NCBI GenBank assembly: GCA_951813545.1
Contig: OX638352.1
Coordinates: forward strand, 1,054,001-1,118,000
DNA length: 64,000 nt
Direction: 5' to 3'
DNA from: an uncultured Poribacteria bacterium
Lineage (GTDB): Bacteria > Poribacteria > WGA-4E > WGA-3G
A program made the translations under genes and the position numbers. Positions 1 to 6,857 of the stretch are shown piece after piece. How positions within the stretch are numbered: position 1 is the first letter of the stretch; each line of letters opens with the position of its first letter. The notes under the pieces are model-generated. The model did not search any database. It had not been told where the DNA came from and saw only the letters and a program-made list of their open reading frames with translations.

Positions 1-453
1 TCGCACCCCTTCAAGGCTTTCGGCATATTGAAGTCACTGACAAACGCAGAAGCATTGATTTCGCACATATCTGCCGAGATTTAGTGGCGCTGCATTTTCC
101 AAATGCCGAAAAGATTATGCTGGTTTGCGACAATCTCAATACTCATAAACCCGCTTCCTTGTATAAAGCTTTTCACCCCGATGAAGCCCGGCGTATTGCT
201 GAAAAGATTGAGTTTCACTATACACCCAAGCATGGCAGTTGGCTAAACATGGCGGAGATTGAACTCTCCGTGCTGTCTCGGCAATGTCTTTCAAGGCAGA
301 TAGCCGACCAAGCCACCTTACAGCATGAGATACAGACATGGCAAACCCGAAGAAATGAGCAATCTGCGACTGTAAAGTGGCAGTTTACCACTGACGACGC
401 ACGGATCAAACTCAAGAAACTATACCCTTCACTTTAAATGTGACAGACTACTA
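1..453 (+). mobile_element. IS630-family element, right end only
   Basis: The window opens inside an IS630-type insertion. After the transposase stop the sequence TGTGACAGACTAC runs into a TA dinucleotide (452-453), which fits the TA target duplication of this family, but the left end lies outside the window so the boundary is inferred. Confidence 0.6.
3..437 (+). CDS. IS630-family transposase, C-terminal part (5' truncated by window)
   Basis: Catalyses cut-and-paste transposition of its IS. The frame is open from base 3 with no start in sight, so the gene begins before the window; an internal GTG at 84 is not the true start. The visible 144 residues carry the second catalytic Asp in the LVCDNLNTH motif and the final acidic residue in the SWLNMAEIELSVLSRQC block, both diagnostic of the IS630/Tc1-mariner DDE fold. 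The C-terminus (KKLYPSL, then TAA) looks complete. It abuts remnants of a Uma2-type gene, so the element may have landed in that gene. Confidence 0.9.
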   Translation, partial: APLQGFRHIEVTDKRRSIDFAHICRDLVALHFPNAEKIMLVCDNLNTHKPASLYKAFHPDEARRIAEKIEFHYTPKHGSWLNMAEIELSVLSRQCLSRQIADQATLQHEIQTWQTRRNEQSATVKWQFTTDDARIKLKKLYPSL

Positions 454-770
454 GAGAAAATCATAGCAGTTCCTGCATCACAGATATACCTCACACTTGA
501 AGAGTATATCGCTTTAGAACGCAAGCATTCCCCGATTCGGAAATAGTCAGATTTGTATTAAACACTACCACTAAGAAAAGCAGTGGATCTTCACCGATTT
601 CCCAAACATCAGAAACCTCTGTCCCTCGTTTCAATTCAATGCGAATTGCCATTGCAGGGGATCTTATGAACTTGTCACTCGTTTAAATCTAACGGATGTG
701 GAACACAGTGAAAGATTAAAAGAGAAAACTCTCAAACGAAAAGTGAAAATAAATTATATTGCTACGTCAA
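451..770 (+). pseudogene. Uma2-family endonuclease remnant, internally deleted and frameshifted
   Basis: No intact frame is present, but two family landmarks are readable. At 451-546 a short frame contains IYLTLEEYIALER, the usual N-terminal motif of Uma2 (DUF820) PD-(D/E)XK proteins, ending in TAG. From about 580 to 770, in shifting frames, come QWIFTDF, then SIQCELPLQGI, then YELVTRL, which match the C-terminal strand of the same family. The catalytic middle is missing and at least two frame changes are needed. I infer a decaying gene next to the IS630 end. The assignment rests on recognised motifs, not an alignment. Confidence 0.45.
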
Positions 771-892
771 TCGTGCGATAGAGAAGTTAAAATCTGATGA
801 CTCGATAGAAAATCCAGAACGTAACATTTGGAAAATAATGTCGCTTGGGAGACAGCAGATCAGAAAAATCATTTACTAAAAGAGGTACTAAC

Positions 893-1408
893 ATGTTGTT
901 AAAGATTTCAAAAGTGATCGAAAATTTGATGGTAGTTTTCGTCTTCGTTCTAATAGGTTGTGCTCCTACAATACAATTTGTTGTCCTTCGCGATGTGCCT
1001 GAAAATCCGTCATTTGTTGTCCTTCCCGCAAATGATCGTTTGTCTGAAGCAGGGTACGCCAATCGAATTGAACGTGCCCTGATTGCTTCAGGTGTTAAGG
1101 TAGTTCGGCGACCAGCGTTGAAAGAGATAAAAACGGTCCAGCCAGTCGGGCAAGCCAGAAATGCACGATTGCCTAAAACGACAGTAACCAGTGAATCTTC
1201 TTATGAGCTTGCTGATATTCATGCAGATTACATTGTGCAAACCTATCGGACTTCGAGACAAGTTAAAATATCCAAAAAGGAAACAGGCGAAATCTTAACG
1301 GTTTTGGTCGTGCCAGAATACGACTTTGATCCTGACGTATTAATGCCAGTTCAAAAACAGATTATTTCCGATACGCTGTTACACATGGGGATATTAAATA
1401 TAAAATGA
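893..1408 (+). CDS. putative lipoprotein of unknown function
   Basis: Encodes 171 residues. The N-terminus has a hydrophobic stretch followed by a lipobox-like LIGC at about residues 19-22, so the product is probably exported and lipid-anchored. The ATG at 893 is preferred over an upstream in-frame TTG (845) because AAAGAGG lies about 8 nt before it and it places the signal peptide at the very N-terminus. The mature part has no motif I recognise. A probable promoter and any partner are unclear; the gene stands between the Uma2 remnant and a methyltransferase gene on the same strand 217 bp downstream. Confidence 0.7.
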   Translation: MLLKISKVIENLMVVFVFVLIGCAPTIQFVVLRDVPENPSFVVLPANDRLSEAGYANRIERALIASGVKVVRRPALKEIKTVQPVGQARNARLPKTTVTSESSYELADIHADYIVQTYRTSRQVKISKKETGEILTVLVVPEYDFDPDVLMPVQKQIISDTLLHMGILNIK

Positions 1409-1625
1409 CTTTCCAATGTCCTAAACCTTGTTTATAGGATGACTTTACGAAGCGAAGAGTGGAAAGGTGGAGGGATCTTCCATTGTTTCCACTTTTCTAT
1501 CGCTCTTCCATCTCATTCCACTTCATTGCTCTTTGTAGAAACGCCTCTGTTTCCTACACAGACACCTTATACATTTCAGGACAATTTCCTTGAATATGAT
1601 CTGATTTTGCGGTATTATAAAGGGG

Positions 1626-2306
1626 ATGAAAACCCAATTGCGAGACTACCCGCTAACAAGTACCATTATTAAATTGCAAACTGGCAGGGTCCAACTCACG
1701 CTTATAGAAGAACCCGATTGGTATCTTGAACAACTCAGTCGAGAGGACAACGAAGGCAAACTCTATCTTCCGTACTGGACCTACCTCTGGGAATCTTCGA
1801 TTGGTCTCGCTCTCTATATAGAGAAAATGGGTGCGCGATTAAAAGGCTCACATATCTTGGAGATTGGATGTGGATTTGGATTGACAGGAATTGTTGCCTG
1901 TCAGATGGGTGCACAAGTGATTTTCACGGACGCGGAACAGGAAGCACTCCGTTTCGCACACCACAACGCGGATCAGAACGGTGTTCACCAGTGTGCCGAT
2001 TTCGTCCAGATGGATTGGAACTCGCCCTGCTTCAATCGCAAATTTCCGTATATTCTCGCCGCCGATGTCATTTATGAAGAGCATCACTGGACACCGATCG
2101 TGACTTTACTTCAGACCTACCTTGCACCTAACGGTGTCGCCCTTTTTTCCGAACCGCACCGAACTAACGCGATCGGGTTTTTCAAACAACTCCACGATAA
2201 CGGGTTTGCCCATCAAAAATCTATCTGTCCTGTCACATTCGATGGACAAACCTCTGAAGTTTGTATTTACACCGTGCGTCGCGATGCACAGATCGCGTTC
2301 ATGTAA
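1626..2306 (+). CDS. class I SAM-dependent methyltransferase (METTL21/NNT1-like)
   Basis: A 226-residue Rossmann-fold methyltransferase. Motif I is ILEIGCGFGLTGIVA (about residues 77-91), the acidic end of strand 2 is FTDAE, and strand 4 carries AADVIYEEHHW. This order, with a WESS segment just before motif I, resembles the Methyltransf_16/COG3897 group whose members methylate protein lysines or N-termini; the substrate here cannot be told. The ATG at 1626 is immediately preceded by AAAGGGG with no spacer, so a slightly later start is possible. A terminator-like hairpin lies 80-120 bp downstream, making this a single-gene unit. Confidence 0.8.
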   Translation: MKTQLRDYPLTSTIIKLQTGRVQLTLIEEPDWYLEQLSREDNEGKLYLPYWTYLWESSIGLALYIEKMGARLKGSHILEIGCGFGLTGIVACQMGAQVIFTDAEQEALRFAHHNADQNGVHQCADFVQMDWNSPCFNRKFPYILAADVIYEEHHWTPIVTLLQTYLAPNGVALFSEPHRTNAIGFFKQLHDNGFAHQKSICPVTFDGQTSEVCIYTVRRDAQIAFM

Positions 2307-2386
2307 AGGACAGCTTGATGAAGTCCTTATGAACCTCTATTGCCCAAAAAATAGGAAAAAACGCCTGTTTTCTGCTAAAAAAATAG

Positions 2387-2426
2387 GCAAAAATTCGCGT
2401 CCCGCGGGCACCTCGTGGGATTTTTG
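2387..2426 (+). terminator. rho-independent terminator (probably bidirectional)
   Basis: TCCCGCGG (2400-2407) pairs with TCGTGGGA (2413-2420) around a 5-nt loop, and outer arms CAAAAAT and ATTTTTG extend the stem, giving a T-run on both strands. It separates the methyltransferase gene from the nitrate cluster. Confidence 0.6.
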
Positions 2427-2473
2427 TTTTGCAGAAGTCTTGCGCGCCTTAGAGAAATCAGTGCTCGATGTTT

Positions 2474-2490
2474 TTGGCAAGGTTCTTGCT
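2474..2490 (+). promoter_or_regulatory. sigma-54-like promoter upstream of nasT
   Basis: TTGGCAAG-GTTC-TTGCT matches the -24/-12 consensus TTGGCACG-N4-TTGCW at all fixed positions but one; the GG (2476-2477) and GC (2488-2489) are separated by the required 10 nt. Transcription would start near 2501, about 65 nt before nasT. Nitrogen-regulated sigma-54 control would suit the genes that follow. No NtrC site was identified. Confidence 0.45.
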
Positions 2491-2566
2491 AATGCTGTAT
2501 GTAAGGTTAACATTCCTTGTTGTTTTCAGCACATTGGCGTGGAATTAACTTGGGAAAGGGTAGAGG

Positions 2567-3196
2567 ATGGAAACGGTCACCTCAACACCGGGGTCCCCAC
2601 CTGTTACTGGGAAGGGGCGGATCTTAATCATTGATAACAATCCGGAGCGGGCGAATTCGTTAATCGGTATTCTGGAAGCAAGTCGTTACAAAGTCGCCGT
2701 GCCTATGCGTCTACAGGAGGGCGTGGCTGAGCAAGTTGCACTGATAAAGCCAGATATCATACTGATTGGTGTCGATTTTCCGGGACACTCTATACTCAGT
2801 TGGGTCGCGTCTCTCCACGAAAGTTACCCCTGCCCGACAGTTATGTTTTCACGAGATGAGCGCTCAGAAACGATCCAGGCAGCAACGCGCGCTGGCGTGT
2901 CTGCGTATGCCGTCGGAAAACTCACTGGTGCCCGAGTTAAAACTATCATTGAAGCAGCTGTTGCCCGATTTTATGAATTCCGAGCGTTGCAACAGGAACT
3001 TGAGAAGACAAAGACAAACCTCGCCGAACGCAAAGTCATTGAACGCGCAAAGGAACTCGTCGCGCAACAACGCGGCTGTAGCGAGGCACAAGCATATCAA
3101 ATTTTGCGAAAGATGGCGATGAATCGCAGAAAACGTCTCGCAGAAATCTCGGAAGACATACTGTCGATCGCAGAAGTATTGACAAATAAGTTATAA
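2567..3196 (+). CDS. nasT: ANTAR-domain response regulator, nitrate-assimilation antiterminator (NasT-like)
   Basis: A 209-residue protein with an N-terminal receiver domain (about 17-130) and a C-terminal ANTAR RNA-binding domain (about 145-205, ending RKMAMNRRKRLAEISEDIL). The receiver has D23 and the phospho-acceptor position D70 (GVDFPG) but lacks a clear conserved Lys; GVSAYAVGKL resembles the degenerate end of NasT receivers. In characterised NasT/EutV/AmiR systems ANTAR binds paired RNA hairpins with six-base loops and prevents transcription termination. It stands directly before nirA, whose leader has exactly such hairpins. The usual nitrate sensor NasS is not in this window. AAGGG 6 nt before the ATG serves as ribosome-binding site. 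Confidence 0.88.
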   Translation: METVTSTPGSPPVTGKGRILIIDNNPERANSLIGILEASRYKVAVPMRLQEGVAEQVALIKPDIILIGVDFPGHSILSWVASLHESYPCPTVMFSRDERSETIQAATRAGVSAYAVGKLTGARVKTIIEAAVARFYEFRALQQELEKTKTNLAERKVIERAKELVAQQRGCSEAQAYQILRKMAMNRRKRLAEISEDILSIAEVLTNKL

Positions 3197-3222
3197 CAGG
3201 AATATCCGTTTTTCACTGAGAC

Positions 3223-3253
3223 TGCACGCGTTCAAGGGTGAACAGGGCGTGCA
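3223..3253 (+). promoter_or_regulatory. leader hairpin with ANTAR-type hexaloop (additional copy)
   Basis: TGCACGC (3223-3229) pairs with GCGTGCA (3247-3253) and inner GTTC/GAAC (3230-3233/3240-3243) closes a six-base loop AAGGGT, with A at loop position 1 and G at 4. An AGG bulge sits on the 3' side. The loop fits the same ANNGGT pattern as the two hairpins further downstream. Confidence 0.55.
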
Positions 3254-3270
3254 CATTAGAATTACCGATT

Positions 3271-3309
3271 CTGTCCAGTATGACTGATGGATCTTACACC
3301 ACTGGACAG
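3271..3309 (+). promoter_or_regulatory. 9-bp perfect stem in nirA leader
   Basis: CTGTCCAGT (3271-3279) and ACTGGACAG (3301-3309) are perfect complements with a 21-nt apical region. There is no T-run after it, so it is not a terminator by itself; it is probably part of the folded leader RNA. Confidence 0.5.
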
Positions 3310-3332
3310 GCGATATAGATAATAATGATAAC

Positions 3333-3374
3333 CCCCAACCAATGGTGGTTTGGGATCAGACACAGGTGTCTATC
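3333..3374 (+). promoter_or_regulatory. tandem ANTAR-binding hairpins (P1-P2) in nirA leader
   Basis: P1: AACC (3337-3340) pairs with GGTT (3347-3350) around loop AATGGT, extended by CCC/GGG (3333-3335/3352-3354) past one mismatch. P2: AGAC (3358-3361) pairs with GTCT (3368-3371) around loop ACAGGT, extended by AT/AT past a bulged C. Both loops are six bases with A1 and G4, the published signature of ANTAR targets, and the hairpins are adjacent as in known sites. The 3' half of P2 is also the 5' arm of the terminator that follows. Confidence 0.75.
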
Positions 3375-3410
3375 TGGCTGAGTTTATACTCGCTGATAGA
3401 TGCCTTTTTT
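3365..3410 (+). terminator. intrinsic terminator in nirA leader, mutually exclusive with P2
   Basis: GGTGTCTATC (3365-3374) pairs with GATAGATGCC (3395-3404) over 10 bp (two wobbles), and GAGT/ACTC (3380-3383/3388-3391) closes the tip, followed by six Ts (3405-3410). Because bases 3365-3374 are also the loop and 3' arm of P2, folding of P2 would prevent the terminator. This is the layout of ANTAR antitermination. Confidence 0.75.
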
Positions 3411-3458
3411 GTTTCTACCCAATCCTACAGAGTGACTGTTTTTGAAGGAGATTCAAAG

Positions 3459-5042
3459 GTGAACGAATTAAAAAAGAAAACTATTCGTGCAAGCCGAAAG
3501 GTACGTTCAGCATCAACAGCGGCTGGCAAAAAAGGAAAGTCGAAAATAAACGCTGCGGAAGTCCTCAAGCGGGAAAAAAACGGGCTTGAGGTGATCAACG
3601 ACATTCCGAACTATATTCGGAATGGCTGGGAATCGATTCCGCCGAACGAACGCGACCGACTCAAATGGGTTGGCGTCTTTTACCGAAAGCAAACCCCTGG
3701 GGCATTTATGATGCGGCTTCGTATGTCCAGCGGTTTTAGTAACTCTGAGCAGTTTCGCGCGATTGCCGAAATCAGTGAAGCACACGGACCGGGATTCGTA
3801 GATCTCACGACGCGTCAGCAGATACAGCTCCGCGGTTTCACAATTGAGAATGTCCAACACATCTGGAATCGGCTTGAAGAGGTTGGCTTAGGTTCACTCC
3901 AAACAGGTTTTGACAACATTCGCGGCGTGATTGGATGTCCTGTTGCAGGATTGACTCCCAACGAGTTGTTTGATGCTTCGCATGTCGGCAGAGAATTCAC
4001 AAAGCTTATTGTCGGCAATAAAGAATTTACTGATATTCCACGCAAGTTTAATGTCGGCATCACGGGATGTTTAGATAACTGTACCCATTCTGCCTCACAG
4101 GACATTGCCCTTATCCCTGCGGTAAAGGAGATTGACGGTCAAGAAACAAACGGCTTTAACGTCGCTGTTGGAGGGAAGATGGGATCTGGTGGTTACACAC
4201 TTGCGCAACCACTTGATGTATTTATTACCCCTGAAGAAGCCTCAGTTTTGTGTGGCGACATTACCCTAATTTTCCGAGATCACGGACCTCGGACAGTTCG
4301 AAATAAATCTCGTCTTGCCTTCCTAATCGCCGATTGGGGGGTAGAAAAATTCCGAGAAGAATTGGAAAGGCGGCGGCACAGAAAACAGCCGCTCCTGACA
4401 GCGGGTAAAGATGCGCGTGGGAAGAAGAAAACCGACCACACTGGTATCTTTTCACAGAAAGAGTCGCATCTCAACTACGTCGGACTTGTTGTTCCTGTCG
4501 GACGCATCACGACGACGCAGCTTTTCGAGGTCGCTCGACTCGCGGATGAGTACGGTAACGGCGACATCCGCCTCACCCAAGGACAGAATCTGATTATCAC
4601 GAATGTACCAGACGCAAAGATCGGCGACTTAACCGCCGAACCGCTCCTACAGGAACTCCGCTATGACCCCTCAGAAGTCATGCGCGGGATGGTGAGTTGC
4701 ACAGGTATCGACTACTGCCACTTTTCGCTGATTGAAACGAAAGCGCGCGCGATGGAGGCAATCCAGCATTTAGAAGCAAAACTCGGCAATACGAAACGGC
4801 TGACGATACACTGGTCTGGATGTCCGAACGGGTGTGGCAACCATGCTGCTGCAGATATTGGACTGCTCGGTAAGAAGGTTAAGATTGATGGTGTTGTTAC
4901 CGATGCGGTGGATGTGTTCCTCAAGGGAGATGCTGGTGCTAATCCGAAAGTCGCGCCCAAGGTATTGGAAAATGTACCTTGCGACGATTTACCGCAGGTA
5001 CTTGAAGGACTCGTTCCTTACCTTTCACGCAGAGTTTTTTAA
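3459..5042 (+). CDS. nirA: ferredoxin-type assimilatory nitrite reductase
   Basis: Reduces nitrite to ammonium with six electrons, using a siroheme coupled to a [4Fe-4S] cluster. The cluster ligands are visible as C414 and C420 (SCTGIDYC) and C455 and C459 (SGCPNGC), the CX5C...CX3C pattern of the nitrite/sulfite reductase family; RQQIQLRG near residue 110 is the siroheme-contacting Arg motif. The gene encodes 527 residues from GTG 3459, which has GAAGGAG 8 nt upstream. The frame stays open back to 3342, but that ATG lies inside the leader hairpins and is rejected. Absence of a flavin domain suggests ferredoxin as donor. Sulfite reductase is the alternative, made unlikely by the nitrate neighbours. 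Confidence 0.9.
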   Translation: MNELKKKTIRASRKVRSASTAAGKKGKSKINAAEVLKREKNGLEVINDIPNYIRNGWESIPPNERDRLKWVGVFYRKQTPGAFMMRLRMSSGFSNSEQFRAIAEISEAHGPGFVDLTTRQQIQLRGFTIENVQHIWNRLEEVGLGSLQTGFDNIRGVIGCPVAGLTPNELFDASHVGREFTKLIVGNKEFTDIPRKFNVGITGCLDNCTHSASQDIALIPAVKEIDGQETNGFNVAVGGKMGSGGYTLAQPLDVFITPEEASVLCGDITLIFRDHGPRTVRNKSRLAFLIADWGVEKFREELERRRHRKQPLLTAGKDARGKKKTDHTGIFSQKESHLNYVGLVVPVGRITTTQLFEVARLADEYGNGDIRLTQGQNLIITNVPDAKIGDLTAEPLLQELRYDPSEVMRGMVSCTGIDYCHFSLIETKARAMEAIQHLEAKLGNTKRLTIHWSGCPNGCGNHAAADIGLLGKKVKIDGVVTDAVDVFLKGDAGANPKVAPKVLENVPCDDLPQVLEGLVPYLSRRVF

Positions 5043-5155
5043 TTATAGCCTTCTGGACTGCGCTCCAAATGTAAGGCAAAGACAAATTATGCCATTTAAG
5101 GAAACATAATTTCATTACGCGCAGGTTTCTGATTAAAAAAATAAGATGCCTTGTA

Positions 5156-5215
5156 GCATAAACTGTTCGTTTGTGCAGCTCTAACGAAACTGTAGCCCGC
5201 AACAACGACGCGGGC
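5156..5215 (+). promoter_or_regulatory. two hairpins in the nirA-narK gap
   Basis: GCATAAAC/GTTTGTGC (5156-5163/5169-5176, one wobble, 5-nt loop) and GCCCGC/GCGGGC (5195-5200/5210-5215, 9-nt loop). Neither has the ANTAR loop pattern nor a T-run. They may stabilise or process the transcript between nirA and narK. Confidence 0.4.
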
Positions 5216-5250
5216 GGGTATACGGAAAGGAACTTGAAACTTCCAATCTA

Positions 5251-5280
5251 CCTGACCGAACCGTAAGGAAAATTTAAAAA
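5251..5280 (+). repeat. start-codon-proximal leader repeat (copy at narK)
   Basis: GACCGAACCGTAAGGAAAAT followed by an A/T-rich stretch ends directly at the narK ATG. Near-identical sequence precedes the Ldh2 gene starting at 14706 and the E1-beta gene at 29623, with a weaker copy at 32031. The embedded AAGGA can act as ribosome-binding site. Confidence 0.6.
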
Positions 5281-6630
5281 ATGGATATTAAAAATAAAGC
5301 AACACAGATAAATCTCTTTAGTTTAAAAACAATCCAGATGCGAACCTTTCATACCACATGGTTTGCGTTCTTTTTAGCCTTTTTCGGGTGGTTCGGCATT
5401 GCCCCGCTTATGGCGGTTGTCCGTGAAGACCTGATGTTAACAAAAGCACAGATCGGTAATACGATTATCGCCTCCGTCGCAATTACAGTGCTGGTGCGTG
5501 TCTTAATCGGACCGCTCTGTGACAAGATTGGCTCTCGGAAGGCGTATACATGGCTTCTGATTCTTGGTTCCCTGCCTGTTATGGGTATTGGACTCGCCCA
5601 GAATTATGAAACCTTTCTACTGTTTCGATTGGCGATCGGTGCGATTGGTGCAGCGTTTGTCATCACGCAGTATCACACATCGGTGATGTTCGCACCGAAT
5701 TGTGTTGGCACAGCGAATGCGACGACAGCGGGATGGGGTAACCTCGGTGGCGGTGTTACCCAGATGATCATGCCGCTCATCTTTACGGCTGTTCTCAGCC
5801 TTGGTGTGAGCGAATTCCTCGGCTGGCGGCTGGCAATGATCGTTCCCGGTGTCGCCCTATTTGTCACGGGGTTTGCTTATTACTTCTTGACCCAAGATGC
5901 ACCGGACGGTAACTATAAAGAACTCCGTGAACGCGGTGAACTTGAGCCTTCGGAAGGCAAGGGCATGGAGTCTTTCATGCTGGCGATTAAAGACTACCGT
6001 GTCTGGGCACTTTTTGTCATTTATGCCGCCTGTTTCGGGGTGGAATTAACTATTAACAACGTCGCCGCACTCTACTATCATGACCAATTCCAGTTGGATG
6101 TCAAGACAGCAGGACTTATCGCTGGCTTGTTCGGTTTAATGAACATTTTTGCCCGAAGCCTCGGTGGGTTTTTCTCCGATTTCTTTGCGAAAAAGATGGG
6201 ACTCCGCGGGCGTGTCATGTTCCTCTTCGTTGTGTTGTTAGGTGAAGGAGTCATGTTGGTAGTGTTCTCACAAATGGTAGTGCTCGTGCTTGCCGTTGGG
6301 ACGATGATTGTCTTTAGTCTCTTTGTGCAGATGTCCGAAGGTGCGACGTTTGGAATCGTTCCATTTGTCAATAGGAAAGCATTGGGAGCGGTTGCCGGGA
6401 TCGTTGGTGCAGGTGGAAACGCTGGTGCGGTTGCAGCCGGCTTCCTGTTTCGTTCGGAGAGTATCACGATGCAGCAAGGCTTGCTATATCTCGGCATAAT
6501 GGTCGCAGTCGCCTCGGTTGGCACGGTGTTGGTGAGATTCTCGCCTGCAGTCCAAGCCGCAGAGAAGAAGGCGTTTGATGCAGCACTCGAAGAGAGACAA
6601 CGCCTGAAAACTGAAGGGGTTTTGTCCTAA
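5281..6630 (+). CDS. narK: nitrate/nitrite transporter, MFS NarK/NasA family
   Basis: A 449-residue inner-membrane carrier with about 12 hydrophobic segments. It carries both nitrate signatures of the NNP family: AGWGNLGGG at about residues 150-158 and GAGGNAGAV at about 375-385, and the MFS loop 2-3 motif GPLCDKIGSRK. In this cluster it most likely imports nitrate (or exchanges nitrite) for assimilation. It lies 238 bp after nirA, in a gap containing two hairpins and the leader repeat, so it may be read through from nirA or have a separate promoter. Length and topology are normal for the family. Confidence 0.92.
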   Translation: MDIKNKATQINLFSLKTIQMRTFHTTWFAFFLAFFGWFGIAPLMAVVREDLMLTKAQIGNTIIASVAITVLVRVLIGPLCDKIGSRKAYTWLLILGSLPVMGIGLAQNYETFLLFRLAIGAIGAAFVITQYHTSVMFAPNCVGTANATTAGWGNLGGGVTQMIMPLIFTAVLSLGVSEFLGWRLAMIVPGVALFVTGFAYYFLTQDAPDGNYKELRERGELEPSEGKGMESFMLAIKDYRVWALFVIYAACFGVELTINNVAALYYHDQFQLDVKTAGLIAGLFGLMNIFARSLGGFFSDFFAKKMGLRGRVMFLFVVLLGEGVMLVVFSQMVVLVLAVGTMIVFSLFVQMSEGATFGIVPFVNRKALGAVAGIVGAGGNAGAVAAGFLFRSESITMQQGLLYLGIMVAVASVGTVLVRFSPAVQAAEKKAFDAALEERQRLKTEGVLS

Positions 6631-6727
6631 TGCGGTTTCAACTTGTGGGAGGGGTCTGTAACCCCAACGCTTGAGAGAGACGATTTGGAGCGGAAGGTTG
6701 ATGAATTGCGTAAACCCTATTCAATAT

Positions 6728-6752
6728 ATAGGCAGATCCCGTGTCTGCCTAT
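6728..6752 (+). promoter_or_regulatory. 9-bp hairpin in narK-narB gap
   Basis: ATAGGCAGA/TCTGCCTAT with a 7-nt loop, no T-run. A second stem CCGATTTT/AAAATCGG (6809-6816/6826-6833) lies closer to the narB start and covers part of its GGAG. Their role is unknown. Confidence 0.4.
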
Positions 6753-6857
6753 GGCTCTGATCTAATTAACGCGTTTCATAATCAATATCCATCAAACTGA
6801 TCGAGAACCCGATTTTGACAACGGAAAAATCGGAGAAGAGACTTAATAATTAAAAAC

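Noticed and set aside
1439..1672. Plus-strand frame of 77 codons before the methyltransferase
   Set aside because: It overlaps the methyltransferase start, its composition is not protein-like and it contains an inverted repeat (AGTGGAAA/TTTCCACT).
2122..2634. 170-codon frame bridging the methyltransferase and nasT
   Set aside because: It runs out of frame through two genes and across the terminator; it is a shadow.
3342..3458. Longer start for nirA at ATG 3342
   Set aside because: It lies inside the loop of leader hairpin P1, and the 39 extra residues do not resemble nitrite reductases; GTG 3459 has a good ribosome-binding site.
6728..6833. ANTAR-type hairpins before narB
   Set aside because: The two stems have 7- and 9-base loops without the A1/G4 hexaloop, and no terminator follows.
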